Made by a program: the position numbers and the translations under genes
Shown: positions 1 to 7,994 of the stretch, in pieces
Layout: every line of letters starts with the position of its first letter
How positions within the stretch are numbered: the stretch's first letter is position 1
Notes under the pieces: generated by a model
The model's input: only the letters and a program-made list of their open reading frames with translations
Told to the model about the DNA's origin: nothing
The model's database searches: none
DNA from: JAPWJZ01 sp038247245
GTDB taxonomy: Bacteria > Pseudomonadota > Alphaproteobacteria > Micavibrionales > UBA2020
DNA: 48,336 nt
Direction of reading: 5' to 3'
Assembly (NCBI GenBank): GCA_038247245.1
Contig: JBBRVE010000013.1
Coordinates: 1-48,336, forward strand

Positions 1-2
1 TG

Positions 3-623
3 TATCGTGTTCATAGCGAGCTTGCCGAGCCGCTCGCCGAGAAAAGCCTCGCGTGGGGTGCGCCCGTATATTTGCGCATTTTTAAGGAAGATAAAACACT
101 GGAAGTCTGGCTGCATGATGGTGCTGAATTCCGCCTCTTTTCCACTTACCCCGTGTGCAGTTTTTCCGGCACGCTTGGCCCTAAAATAGCAGAGGGCGAC
201 AGGCAGTCACCGGAAGGTTTCTACGAAGTTACCGAAGATCAATTAAATCCGCGAAGTTCCTATTACTTATCCTTCAACCTTAATTTCCCAAACCAGTATG
301 ACCGCGCAAATGGACGCAGCGGCAGCTTTATCATGGTTCATGGTGCCTGCGTTTCGATTGGCTGCTATGCAATTACCGACACAAACATTGAAAAAGTTTA
401 TTCACTTTTGAACGCGGCCTTCAATGCAGGGCAAGCCCAAGTGCAATTACACATATTTCCATTTCGGATGACGGCTGCGAACATGGATAGATATAAGGGT
501 TCAGAAGGGTACGGGTTCTGGAGTGATCTGAAACCTGCCTATGACATTTTCGAAAGAGCCAAGTCACGGCTGCCTGTGATAACGGTGGAAAATGCGCATT
601 ATGATGTTCATGGCCAGAATTAA
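3..623 (+). CDS. L,D-transpeptidase (YafK-like), 5' end outside window
   Basis: The reading frame is open from the left edge, so the N-terminus, and probably a signal peptide, lies outside the window. The visible 206 residues contain the conserved opening of the domain (APVYLRIFKED), a GxxxEGDRQSPEG-type strand and the catalytic signature HGACVSIGC. In that signature the last Cys is the nucleophile of YkuD/YafK L,D-transpeptidases and the His is its partner. These periplasmic enzymes form or cut 3-3 peptidoglycan crosslinks or attach and release proteins at meso-diaminopimelate; YafK-type members are linked to release of crosslinked lipoprotein. A TTG codon at 72 could start a shorter ORF, but it would cut into the domain. 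The next gene is about 100 bp away, so it is probably not in the same operon. Confidence 0.85.
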   Translation, partial: YRVHSELAEPLAEKSLAWGAPVYLRIFKEDKTLEVWLHDGAEFRLFSTYPVCSFSGTLGPKIAEGDRQSPEGFYEVTEDQLNPRSSYYLSFNLNFPNQYDRANGRSGSFIMVHGACVSIGCYAITDTNIEKVYSLLNAAFNAGQAQVQLHIFPFRMTAANMDRYKGSEGYGFWSDLKPAYDIFERAKSRLPVITVENAHYDVHGQN

Positions 624-722
624 CGGTAGATAAGGCTTTGAACTAGAAGGGGTATTGGTGCTTCCTTTCACACTTAGAATTTGATATTATGGCAATCATT
701 TATCAAGGGGATTGCCCACACC

Positions 723-2054
723 GTGACCGACCCGAAAAAACCGCAAGCGACGATTACGGACCGTAAGAGCCTCTATAGCGGCTTCTTCAAGCTGGAAGAA
801 CTCACCATAGACATGGACAGGCACGAGGGCACCAGCGAGACGGTGAAGCGCATCCATTTCGAACGCGGCCATGCGGTCGGCATCCTTGCCTATGACGCGC
901 AGCGCGATCAGGTTTTGATGGTGAATGAAATGCGCCCCGGCATGCTGGCCGCGGGCGATTACCCGTTCAACGACAGCCTGCCCGCCGGCATGATCGACAA
1001 GGGCGAAACGCATGTCGATGCGGCCTTGCGCGAGACGGAGGAAGAAACGGGGCAGGTGCTGACCGACCCCGTCACCATTCATGCAGGTGCGTATGTCAGC
1101 GCGGGCGGCACCTCCGAAAAAATCGCGCTTGTGATGGGCAAGGTTGATTTGTCCAAGGCCGGCGGCGTGCATGGCAAGGAAGGCGAGGGGGAGAATATCA
1201 AGACTGTCATCCTCTCCGCCGATGAATTTATCGAGCGTGCGAATGATGGCCGCATCAAGGACATGAAAAGCCTTGTCTCCGCCTTCTGGCTCGCCAATCA
1301 CCGCGACGAATTGCGCGATCCGAATGCCAAGACGAATGATAATGCGAATGATGATGCAAAAATCAGCGATATTTTCGCCCCCAAGAAACAATCGACGCCC
1401 CCGCAGGCCGAAATCAAATCCCGCGAAATGCTGTATGACGGCGTATTCAAGATCGAGCAGCTGACGGTCGAGCAGGACAAGCATGATGGCGGCAAGCAGA
1501 CGTTAAAGCGCCTGAATTTCGAGCGCGGTGATGCCATCGCCATCCTCGGCTACGACCCGAAACGCGACGAGGTTGTGCTGGTCAATGAAATGCGCACCGG
1601 CATGCTGGCGGCGGGCGATTACCCTTATTCCGACACTGTTCCCGCCGCGATGATTAAGAAAGGCGAGGACCTGCTGACCGCAGCCGCCGATCGCCTGACG
1701 CGCGAAACGGGCCTGGCGCTGGAGAACGCCAGCGTCATCCACTCTGGTGCCTATGTGAGCGCAGGCGGATCGACCGAAAAAATCGCGCTGGTGACCGGCA
1801 TCGTCGACAGCAGCAATGCCGGCGGCGTACGCGGGCGCGCCGGTATGGGTGAAGATATTAAAACAGTCGTCATATCATCCGATGAATTCATCGCCCGCGC
1901 CGAAGATGGCCGGCTGACCGACATGAAAAGCCTCGCCATGGCCTTCTGGCTGGCCCAGAACCGCGAGAGCATCAAGTTCAATGCCAATGCCAACGCGCCC
2001 GCGCCTAAGAAACCGCCTGCATCTCTCGCAAATAAAATTTCCGGTTTGGGCTAA
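723..2054 (+). CDS. Tandem two-domain Nudix hydrolase (ADP-ribose pyrophosphatase-like)
   Basis: The protein has about 443 residues and consists of two consecutive copies of a YffH/AdpP-type Nudix domain. Each copy starts with an LY(S/D)G(F/V)FK(L/I)E strand and contains a SAGG(T/S)(S/T)EKIAL segment and a GEDIKTV-like end. Known relatives hydrolyse ADP-ribose or related nucleoside diphosphate sugars. The first Nudix box (about residues 89-111) keeps the Mg-binding pattern Gx5Ex7RExxEExG. The second (about 309-331) is degraded: G becomes A, RE becomes DR and EE becomes RE, so only copy 1 is likely to be catalytic. A linker rich in Asn/Asp/Lys separates the copies. I prefer the GTG at 723, which has an AAGGGG sequence upstream; a TTG at 681 would add 14 residues. 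A strong hairpin terminator follows. Confidence 0.85.
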   Translation: MTDPKKPQATITDRKSLYSGFFKLEELTIDMDRHEGTSETVKRIHFERGHAVGILAYDAQRDQVLMVNEMRPGMLAAGDYPFNDSLPAGMIDKGETHVDAALRETEEETGQVLTDPVTIHAGAYVSAGGTSEKIALVMGKVDLSKAGGVHGKEGEGENIKTVILSADEFIERANDGRIKDMKSLVSAFWLANHRDELRDPNAKTNDNANDDAKISDIFAPKKQSTPPQAEIKSREMLYDGVFKIEQLTVEQDKHDGGKQTLKRLNFERGDAIAILGYDPKRDEVVLVNEMRTGMLAAGDYPYSDTVPAAMIKKGEDLLTAAADRLTRETGLALENASVIHSGAYVSAGGSTEKIALVTGIVDSSNAGGVRGRAGMGEDIKTVVISSDEFIARAEDGRLTDMKSLAMAFWLAQNRESIKFNANANAPAPKKPPASLANKISGLG

Positions 2055-2070
2055 ACCCGATCCAAATAAA

Positions 2071-2096
2071 AAAGCGCCCCGTTACAGGGGCGCTTT
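2071..2096. terminator. Bidirectional intrinsic terminator
   Basis: The arms AAAGCGCCCC and GGGGCGCTTT flank a six-base loop, with an A-run before and a T-run after the stem. It can therefore work for the Nudix gene on the plus strand and for the small convergent gene on the minus strand. Confidence 0.85.
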
Positions 2097-2113
2097 TTTT
2101 AATGCGTCAAATC

Positions 2114-2398
2114 CTAACCGAAAATTTTCGATGGCGAGGGCAGTTTCGGCGCCGACATCATGTTCGGGTTCATGGCGGAAAGCGCGGGCTTGATGCCCAG
2201 CGCGGTCGGGCTCACATTGCCCAGCTGTCCCAGTTCCATTTTGTTGACAGGCCCGGTCAGGCCAAGGCCGATGGTATTGGCAAGACCCAGGCACATGTTC
2301 ATCTGCATCACGTTATAGAGCAGGTTGACAACGCTCGCCGCCTTTTCGCCGGCAACGCCTTCGAGGATGGAACCTTGTGGTTTTTGCTCGTTCGCCAT
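2114..2398 (-). CDS. Small hypothetical protein (94 aa)
   Basis: I do not recognise this family. From the ATG at 2398 (MANEQKPQG) the product has 94 residues. It has a polar N-terminus, a mildly hydrophobic central helix rich in Met, Leu and Asn (residues about 20-45), and a C-terminus full of Pro, Met, Ser and Lys. The open frame extends upstream to 2602, but the upstream part has unlike composition. AAAGGCTGAAGATC before the ATG offers a weak Shine-Dalgarno sequence. A TACAAT hexamer about 40 bp upstream is a possible -10 box. It ends at the bidirectional terminator shared with the Nudix gene, which supports it being a transcribed unit. Confidence 0.6.
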   Translation of the reverse strand: MANEQKPQGSILEGVAGEKAASVVNLLYNVMQMNMCLGLANTIGLGLTGPVNKMELGQLGNVSPTALGIKPALSAMNPNMMSAPKLPSPSKIFG

Positions 2399-2477
2399 GA
2401 TCTTCAGCCTTTGCAATACGCTTTGATTGTAATGACCATTGTACCATAGCTGCGGCATATCGCCGGAAATTAATAAA

Positions 2478-2774
2478 TCAGCTTGTAAAAACAACAGAAT
2501 ACATTTTGATTTCAAGGAGATCCTTGTCGCCCATCGCCGCCACACCGCAGACCTTTTTTTCCTCCAGCAGTTTAACGAAGGGGTGGTCGAGCGGATATTC
2601 AAAGGTCTTGCCCTGTTTGCGTCCCGATATCTTGCTGACGCCCGGCACGTTATACACCAGCGTCAGCAGGAAGTTTTCACGGCAGAATTCGATATGCTTG
2701 ATCGGATAGGGCAGCTTGTCATCATAGGCGATGCAAGGTGTCCCGTCGCGCAGCGTCACGATTCCGGCATTCAT
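2478..2774 (-). CDS. Small hypothetical protein downstream of the ALDH7 gene
   Basis: This is a soluble 98-residue protein without signal peptide or membrane segment. It begins MNAGIVTLRDG and has alternating hydrophobic strands and four Cys residues scattered without a metal-binding spacing. The ATG lies only five bases after the TAA of the aldehyde dehydrogenase gene and has no clear ribosome binding site of its own. It is therefore likely co-transcribed and perhaps translationally coupled with that gene. No function can be assigned. The co-location suggests a role linked to the dehydrogenase, but that is inference. Confidence 0.6.
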   Translation of the reverse strand: MNAGIVTLRDGTPCIAYDDKLPYPIKHIEFCRENFLLTLVYNVPGVSKISGRKQGKTFEYPLDHPFVKLLEEKKVCGVAAMGDKDLLEIKMYSVVFTS

Positions 2775-2779
2775 GTTTT

Positions 2780-4348
2780 TTAATCCAGGTCGAATTTCAC
2801 GCCCTGCGCCAGCGGCAGTGCGGTGCCGTAGTTGGTCGTGTTTGTGGAACGGCGCATATACGCCTTCCAGCTGTCCGATCCGCTTTCGCGGCCGCCGCCG
2901 GTTTCCTTCTCGCCGCCGAACGCGCCGCCGATTTCAGCGCCCGAGGTGCCGAGGTTCACGTTGGCGATGCCGCAATCCGATCCGGCAGCGGAGGTGAACA
3001 ATTCCGCCTCGCGCACATCATTGGTGAAGATGCAAGACGACAGGCCCTGCGGCACATCGTTGTGGATCTGCAGTGCTTCGTCGAATTTGCCGTAGCGCAC
3101 GACATACATGATGGGGGCGAAGGTTTCGTGTCTCACGATATCTGCCTGTTTCGGCATTTCGACCACGGCGGGCGTCACATAATAGGCGTTCGGATATTTA
3201 TCCTGCAGCACGCGCTCGCCGCCGGTGACTTTGCCGCCTGCGGCCTTCGCCTTTTTCAGCGTGTCCTGCATGGCGTCAAACGCCGCCTTGTCGATCAACG
3301 GGCCCATCAGCGTGTCGGATTCCAGCGGGCTGCCGATTTTCGCGCCCATCGAGCTGTAGGCCTTTTTCACGCGGGCGACGAATTTCTCCGCGATGTCTTT
3401 ATGCACGATCAAGCGGCGCTGGCTGGTACAACGCTGGCCGCAAGTGCCGACCGCGCCGAACACGGTCGCCATCAGGGCAAGGTTCTGGTCTGCGCTGGGG
3501 GCAAGAACCATGGCGTTGTTGCCGCCGAGTTCCAAAATGCAGCGGCCAAAACGTGCCGCCACGCGCGGGGCAACTTCGCGGCCCATGCGGGTCGAACCGG
3601 TTGCGGAAATAACGGGGATGCGTTTGTCGTCTACCAGTTTTTCGCCGATATCCCGCTCGCCGATCACCAGTTCGGAAACGCCATCGGGCACATAATCGAG
3701 CGTGCGGGCGACTTTTTCAAACAACGCCTGGCAGGCAAGCGCGGTCAGCGGGGTTTTCTCCGACGGCTTCCACACAACGGTATCGCCGCAGACAACCGCC
3801 AGCGCGAAGTTCCAGCACCAGACAGCGATGGGGAAGTTGAACGCGGAAATCACGCCGACGACGCCGACGGGATGCCAGTTTTCCTGCATCTTGTGCGACG
3901 GGCGTTCGGATGCAATCGTCAGGCCGTAAATCTGGCGCGACAGGCCGACCGCGTAATCGCAGATGTCGATCATTTCCTGCACTTCGCCGAGGCCCTCGGT
4001 CACGATCTTGCCGGCTTCGATGGAAACCAGCTTGCCGAGTTCTTCCTTGTTCGCGCGCAGCACATCGCCGTACAGACGGATCAGTTCGCCGCGCTTCGGG
4101 GCGGGCAGGGTGCGCCAGTTCAAAAATGCTTTGTGCGCGCGGGCGACCTTTGTCTCGACCGTTTTTGCGGTGTCGACCACAACTTTGCCGATTTCAGATC
4201 CGTCGATGGGGCTGCGCACCTTCAGCGTGCCGCCGGTGAATGACTTCGCATCCACGCCCAGTTTTTTCAGCAGCAACGCCGTGTTATCGGCAAGCTGGAT
4301 TTTCTGGACGTTGTTCTTTTGCGCGGCCGGTTTTTTCTTGGCGGACAT
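2780..4348 (-). CDS. ALDH7-family aldehyde dehydrogenase (aminoadipate semialdehyde dehydrogenase-like)
   Basis: This 522-residue NAD-dependent aldehyde dehydrogenase belongs to the antiquitin/AmaB branch. Diagnostic features are the catalytic Glu273 in ILELGGNNA, catalytic Cys307 in GTCGQRCTSQRR, the cofactor-side ATGSTRMG segment, and the C-terminal signature TSGAEIGGAFGGEK followed by GGGRESGSDSWK. Members oxidise L-2-aminoadipate 6-semialdehyde (piperideine-6-carboxylate) to aminoadipate in lysine breakdown, and some act on betaine-type or lipid aldehydes. The frame is open to 4579, but the ATG at 4348 is preceded by AGGGAG at good spacing and gives the usual family length. The N-terminus has a Lys/Ala-rich tail of about 15 residues. 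A 98-aa orphan follows after five bases. No lysine aminotransferase is adjacent, so the substrate is inferred from family only. Confidence 0.9.
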   Translation of the reverse strand: MSAKKKPAAQKNNVQKIQLADNTALLLKKLGVDAKSFTGGTLKVRSPIDGSEIGKVVVDTAKTVETKVARAHKAFLNWRTLPAPKRGELIRLYGDVLRANKEELGKLVSIEAGKIVTEGLGEVQEMIDICDYAVGLSRQIYGLTIASERPSHKMQENWHPVGVVGVISAFNFPIAVWCWNFALAVVCGDTVVWKPSEKTPLTALACQALFEKVARTLDYVPDGVSELVIGERDIGEKLVDDKRIPVISATGSTRMGREVAPRVAARFGRCILELGGNNAMVLAPSADQNLALMATVFGAVGTCGQRCTSQRRLIVHKDIAEKFVARVKKAYSSMGAKIGSPLESDTLMGPLIDKAAFDAMQDTLKKAKAAGGKVTGGERVLQDKYPNAYYVTPAVVEMPKQADIVRHETFAPIMYVVRYGKFDEALQIHNDVPQGLSSCIFTNDVREAELFTSAAGSDCGIANVNLGTSGAEIGGAFGGEKETGGGRESGSDSWKAYMRRSTNTTNYGTALPLAQGVKFDLD

Positions 4349-4497
4349 GACGGGCTCCCTGAAGCGATGAAAACTGCTGATAACATGCCTTATATAGGAC
4401 ATTTTCTCAATGCATCCCGCGAAATTGCCATAATGGATGTAATCCGTTGTTAAGGCGGTTGTGGCAGTATGGGGGCTGGAGAAAAGGGGCATCGGCT

Positions 4498-5121
4498 GTG
4501 CGGTTTTCACGCCTGATATTGCTGGTTTTAACGATATGCCTGTTTGCGACGGGCGCGCAGGCCATGCACGCCTTTTCACCCTATTACAAATCCATCAGTC
4601 AAGTGATCGACAGCAGCAACCTGCTGAACGACCGCGTGAAGAAGGAATTACTGGAACTGGCCGACGATACCGAATTCGCGACGGGCCGCCAGGTGGTAAT
4701 TGTGGTGCTGCCCGCGCTCGGCAAATGGAAGGCCGATTTTTACGCGCAATACACCGCGCAGCAGATGGGCGTCGCCACGACCAAGCCCGGCGTGTTGGTG
4801 CTGGTATCAAAACAGGAAGGCGCGGTTGCCTTCAGCCTGGCGCCCGGGGTCGAGCATTACCTGACACCCGTCATCATCAAGGACATTCTCAAAAGCCATA
4901 TGCGCCCGAACCTGAAAACGGGTGATGTGGGGCAGGCCTTGCGCAACGGCATGCGCGGCGTATCGGACGCGCTAAAAGGCGAGTACCTGACCGCCACCGA
5001 AAAACGTAACCGTTACCTGCCGTTCCTGATCCTTTTTCCCGTCATGATTTTGCTGAAAGTTTTGTTTGGTGACGGCAATGCCGACCGTATCTTTGGCGGC
5101 GGGGCGTTCAAGAGGTGGTAA
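4498..5121 (+). CDS. Secreted/membrane-anchored TPM-domain protein
   Basis: A signal-like N-terminus (residues 2-22, ending ATGAQA) is followed by a TPM domain (about residues 35-150) and a C-terminal hydrophobic helix (about 175-195). The TPM segment has the usual GRQVVIVVLPAL and TTKPGVLVLVS strands. TPM (Psb32/YgcG-type) domains are found in envelope proteins whose biochemical role is poorly defined. I prefer the GTG at 4498, eight bases after AAGGGG and directly before the signal peptide. A TTG at 4447 would add 17 residues of unlikely composition. The stop codon is immediately followed by the ATG of a second TPM protein, so the two form an operon. Confidence 0.8.
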   Translation: MRFSRLILLVLTICLFATGAQAMHAFSPYYKSISQVIDSSNLLNDRVKKELLELADDTEFATGRQVVIVVLPALGKWKADFYAQYTAQQMGVATTKPGVLVLVSKQEGAVAFSLAPGVEHYLTPVIIKDILKSHMRPNLKTGDVGQALRNGMRGVSDALKGEYLTATEKRNRYLPFLILFPVMILLKVLFGDGNADRIFGGGAFKRW

Positions 5122-5751
5122 ATGACGTTTAAAGTGACCGACGATATGCGCCGCGATATCAGGGTTGCAGTGGAAACGCTCGAGAAAAACACGACGGGAG
5201 AAATGGTCTGCGTGGTTGCCCGATCATCTGCGCGTTATGTGCTGTTCCCGCTCGTCTGGGCATCCATGATCGCGCTGGTGCTGCCGGCCGTGAACATCGC
5301 GGCTGTGAACACGATCACCTTCGGCATCCAGAGCATCGCATTCATCGCGCTTGCGGCGCTGTTCCTGCTGACGCCGTTGCGGGTTGCCGTCACGCCGCGC
5401 GGATTGCGCCAGACGAATTGCCGCCGTCATGCGTTCGAGCAGTTTTTTGCGCTGAAGATGAACGAAACGAACAAGCGCAGCGGCGTGATGCTGTTTATCT
5501 CGCTCGCCGAACGTCATGTGGAAATCATCGCGGATAAGGGCATCAACGACAAGGTCCTCCCGAATGAATGGGCGCGCATCGTCGATACGGTGGTGGCCGA
5601 TGTGCGGGCGGATAAAGTGCAGGACGCCTTCCTGAACGCCATCCGCGCCTGTGGCACGGTGCTGGTGCAGCACTTCCCCGAAACGCGCAACGACGTCAAC
5701 GAGCTGGACGATAACCTGGTCGAACTGCCCGCTGCGACGTTCGTGAGTTAA
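5122..5751 (+). CDS. TPM-domain membrane protein, second of pair
   Basis: This 209-residue protein starts at the base following the previous stop codon. The TPM fold is split by two membrane helices (about residues 38-58 and 62-84) inserted after the TTGEMVCVVA strand. The remaining half (RSGVMLFISLAERHVEIIADKGIND) follows. This layout matches the second TPM protein commonly found with LemA and a secreted TPM protein, though no lemA is present here. A role in the cell envelope is likely but unspecific. The last four bases overlap the convergent orphan gene on the minus strand. Confidence 0.8.
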   Translation: MTFKVTDDMRRDIRVAVETLEKNTTGEMVCVVARSSARYVLFPLVWASMIALVLPAVNIAAVNTITFGIQSIAFIALAALFLLTPLRVAVTPRGLRQTNCRRHAFEQFFALKMNETNKRSGVMLFISLAERHVEIIADKGINDKVLPNEWARIVDTVVADVRADKVQDAFLNAIRACGTVLVQHFPETRNDVNELDDNLVELPAATFVS

Positions 5752-6272
5752 TTGTTCCCGAAATTCGCCTTCAATGCCTTGTATGTCACGACACTTGCGC
5801 TGGCCGCCAGTGCTGCGGCACCGACGATAACGATCGCAGCGGCCGCACCGCCATTATCGGAACTGGAGCTGCTGCTGGAGCCGGACGATCTGTTGCCCGA
5901 ACCCATCATATAGCCCCAGAAAAACCCGTCATTGCTGGAAGTTGAACTGTAGCCGGAGTTGTAACCCGAATATTGGTCGTTCTTTTTGCCAAGTGCGATG
6001 CCGGTAAATCCTGCGCTGAGAGATACAGCAAGCGTTGCCCCTGCGGCCAGCCAGGGAAGGTTGTCGGTCCTGCTTGCGGGCTGTTCCCAGGTCTGCGTCA
6101 CCGCAGCCTTATTGTCCTGCCATTGCTGGTAATAGGCGTGCCCGATGTTGAATCCGAGGCCGTAGAAGGCGATGGTGGCGGCGAGGGCAACGATGGCGGC
6201 GGCTTTGCCAAATGCACTGCGGAGGGAGAAGGACTTCTTTTCGGTGTCTTTCGTCAGGGTGCTGTAACTCAT
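5748..6272 (-). CDS. Orphan membrane protein with Ser/Gly-rich segment
   Basis: I do not recognise this 174-residue protein. Three hydrophobic segments are visible at about residues 22-45, 74-95 and 143-165. Between the second and third is a low-complexity stretch of Tyr, Ser, Gly and Asn (residues about 98-140), including a run of seven Ser after a GSGNRSSGS segment. The N-terminal 20 residues are polar and cytoplasmic in character. TAGGAG stands five bases before the ATG, giving good support for the start. A well-formed promoter with palindromes lies just upstream. Its 3' end overlaps the convergent TPM gene by four bases. Confidence 0.7.
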   Translation of the reverse strand: MSYSTLTKDTEKKSFSLRSAFGKAAAIVALAATIAFYGLGFNIGHAYYQQWQDNKAAVTQTWEQPASRTDNLPWLAAGATLAVSLSAGFTGIALGKKNDQYSGYNSGYSSTSSNDGFFWGYMMGSGNRSSGSSSSSSSDNGGAAAAIVIVGAAALAASASVVTYKALKANFGNN

Positions 6273-6300
6273 AAAACTCCTATGTTTGCTATGTGGTATA

Positions 6301-6330
6301 AATATACCATAGCCTTTGACGTTACGTCAA
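6301..6330 (-). promoter_or_regulatory. Promoter with overlapping palindromes for the 6272 gene
   Basis: Read on the minus strand, TTGACG is followed after 18 bp by TATATT, giving a leader of about 22 nt to the ATG at 6272. The -35 box sits inside a perfect 17-base palindrome (TTTGACGTTACGTCAAA, 6315-6331). The -10 region overlaps a second symmetric sequence (TGGTATAAATATACCA, 6294-6309). Both could be operators. Confidence 0.5.
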
Positions 6331-6368
6331 ATTCAAGAGCGTCATGTATTTGAAATTAAACGGTTATA

Positions 6369-6959
6369 TCAGGCCGGCTTTTTGTCGCCAAAGAACTTCT
6401 TCAGGATAAAATGCATCGGGATAATGCAGCAGGTCAGCAAGGTTGCGGGCATCAGCCAGATGTAAATATCCTCCGCAATTGTGATGCCCTTCGGTGGATA
6501 AATGATGTTCACGTTTTCGCTTTTCAGCGTGAACAAATGGCAGGTGACAATCACGATAGCGGCAAGCGCGATTTGCGGGAACAGCGCGCGCTTGTCATAC
6601 CCGAACTTCCAGATCATGTAGGCAATCGCGGCAGGCATCGGGAAATGGAACAGCGACAGCGCGCGTAACCATAGCGGCAGCGCCTCATCGAACATATAAT
6701 CCGCCATGCCGATGAATGCGCCATGTGTCATGAAACTGATCAGCCACAACGTCTCCAGCGGGAAAACGCCGATCGCCATCATGCTGGGGATCAACCGGTT
6801 TTTTGTCCACAGCGCATAGACCATCACGAAAAACGCGATATCGGAAAACCACAGGAAATTCAGCAGGCCGTATTTCCACCAGTAGATGGGAAACACCACC
6901 ACCGCCAGCAGGGTATAGGGCAGCTTGATCCAGAGAGGGATGTCGGCGGTTTTTTCCAT
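6369..6959 (-). CDS. Orphan multi-pass membrane protein downstream of tdh
   Basis: This 196-residue protein has about six hydrophobic segments (roughly residues 10-28, 33-50, 58-78, 95-118, 127-147 and 165-185). They are rich in Trp, Phe and Met, with short charged loops and a basic C-terminus (KKFFGDKKPA). I cannot place it in a named family. Its ATG shares one base with the tdh stop codon (TAATG), so it is translationally coupled to tdh and belongs to the threonine-degradation operon. A transport or sensing role tied to that pathway is a guess from position only. Confidence 0.75.
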   Translation of the reverse strand: MEKTADIPLWIKLPYTLLAVVVFPIYWWKYGLLNFLWFSDIAFFVMVYALWTKNRLIPSMMAIGVFPLETLWLISFMTHGAFIGMADYMFDEALPLWLRALSLFHFPMPAAIAYMIWKFGYDKRALFPQIALAAIVIVTCHLFTLKSENVNIIYPPKGITIAEDIYIWLMPATLLTCCIIPMHFILKKFFGDKKPA

Positions 6960-7987
6960 TACGTCCAGTCGAGGATGACTTTGCCGGATTCACCGGACGC
7001 CATCACGTCGAAGGCCTGCTGGAAATCGTCGATCTTGAACTTGTGCGTGATCATCGCGCTCATGTCCAAACCGGATTGCACCATTGCGTTCATCTTGTAC
7101 CATGTTTCATACATCTCGCGGCCATAGATGCCCTTGATGAACAGGCCCTTGAAAATTACATGGTTCCAGTCAATCGCGAGGTCTTTTGGCGGAATGCCCA
7201 GCATGGCGATCTTGCCGCCGTGGCGCATCAATTCCACCATCTGCCGGATCGCCACCGCAACACCCGACATTTCAAGACCGACATCGAATCCCTCGGTCAT
7301 GCCAAGTTCTTTCATCACGGCCTTCAGCTCGGTCTTGCTGACGTTGACGGCGCGCGTCGCGCCCATCTTTATCGCAAGCTCGAGGCGGTAGGGATTGATA
7401 TCCGTCACCACCACATGCCGCGCGCCCGCAAAGCGGCAGATCGCTGCGGCCATGCAGCCGATGGGCCCGCCGCCGGTAATCAGCACATCTTCGCCGACAA
7501 GGTCAAACGACAGCGCGGTATGCACCGCATTGCCCAGCGGGTCAAAGAATGCGGCGATATCGTCGGAAATATCATCCGACAGCTTGAAGATGTTCGATGC
7601 GGGCAGCTTGAAATATTCTGCATAGGCACCCTGAACGGTCACACCAACGCCTTTGGTATGTGTGCAGAGGTGTTGTTTACCTGCACGGCAGTTGCGGCAG
7701 GTGCCGCAGGTCAGGTGGCCTTCGCCGGAGACACGCTGGCCGATATCGAGGTTCTTGACTTCCGAGCCGATTTTGACGACTTCGCCCATCCATTCATGGC
7801 CGGTAATCAGCGGCACAGGCACGGTTTTCGCCGACCATTCATCCCATTTGTAAATATGGATGTCGGTACCGCAGATGGAGGTCTTGCGGATCTTGATCAG
7901 CACATCGTTCGGGCCGATTTCCGGCACGGGCGCATCGTGGATCATCCAGATGCCGGGCTTTGCTTCTTTTTTGCAGAGTGCTTTCAT
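6959..7987 (-). CDS. tdh: L-threonine 3-dehydrogenase
   Basis: This zinc-dependent medium-chain dehydrogenase oxidises L-threonine to 2-amino-3-ketobutyrate with NAD. Visible residues include catalytic zinc ligand Cys39 (SICGTDIHIY), His64-Glu65 (GHEWMGEV), the structural-zinc cysteines 94, 97, 100 and 108, and the nucleotide-binding GGGPIG at 172-177. The ATG at 7987 gives 342 residues, almost the length of the E. coli enzyme; the open frame could extend six codons upstream. The product is unstable and is used by Kbl, encoded upstream in the same operon, giving glycine and acetyl-CoA. A small membrane-protein gene is inserted between the two. The 3' end overlaps the next membrane gene by one base. 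Confidence 0.96.
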   Translation of the reverse strand: MKALCKKEAKPGIWMIHDAPVPEIGPNDVLIKIRKTSICGTDIHIYKWDEWSAKTVPVPLITGHEWMGEVVKIGSEVKNLDIGQRVSGEGHLTCGTCRNCRAGKQHLCTHTKGVGVTVQGAYAEYFKLPASNIFKLSDDISDDIAAFFDPLGNAVHTALSFDLVGEDVLITGGGPIGCMAAAICRFAGARHVVVTDINPYRLELAIKMGATRAVNVSKTELKAVMKELGMTEGFDVGLEMSGVAVAIRQMVELMRHGGKIAMLGIPPKDLAIDWNHVIFKGLFIKGIYGREMYETWYKMNAMVQSGLDMSAMITHKFKIDDFQQAFDVMASGESGKVILDWT

Positions 7988-7994
7988 GTCGGGA

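Noticed and set aside
2738..4243. 501-codon open frame on the plus strand
   Set aside because: It is antisense to the ALDH7 gene, with His/Arg/Ala-rich shadow composition and no motifs. The dehydrogenase on the other strand has every catalytic residue.
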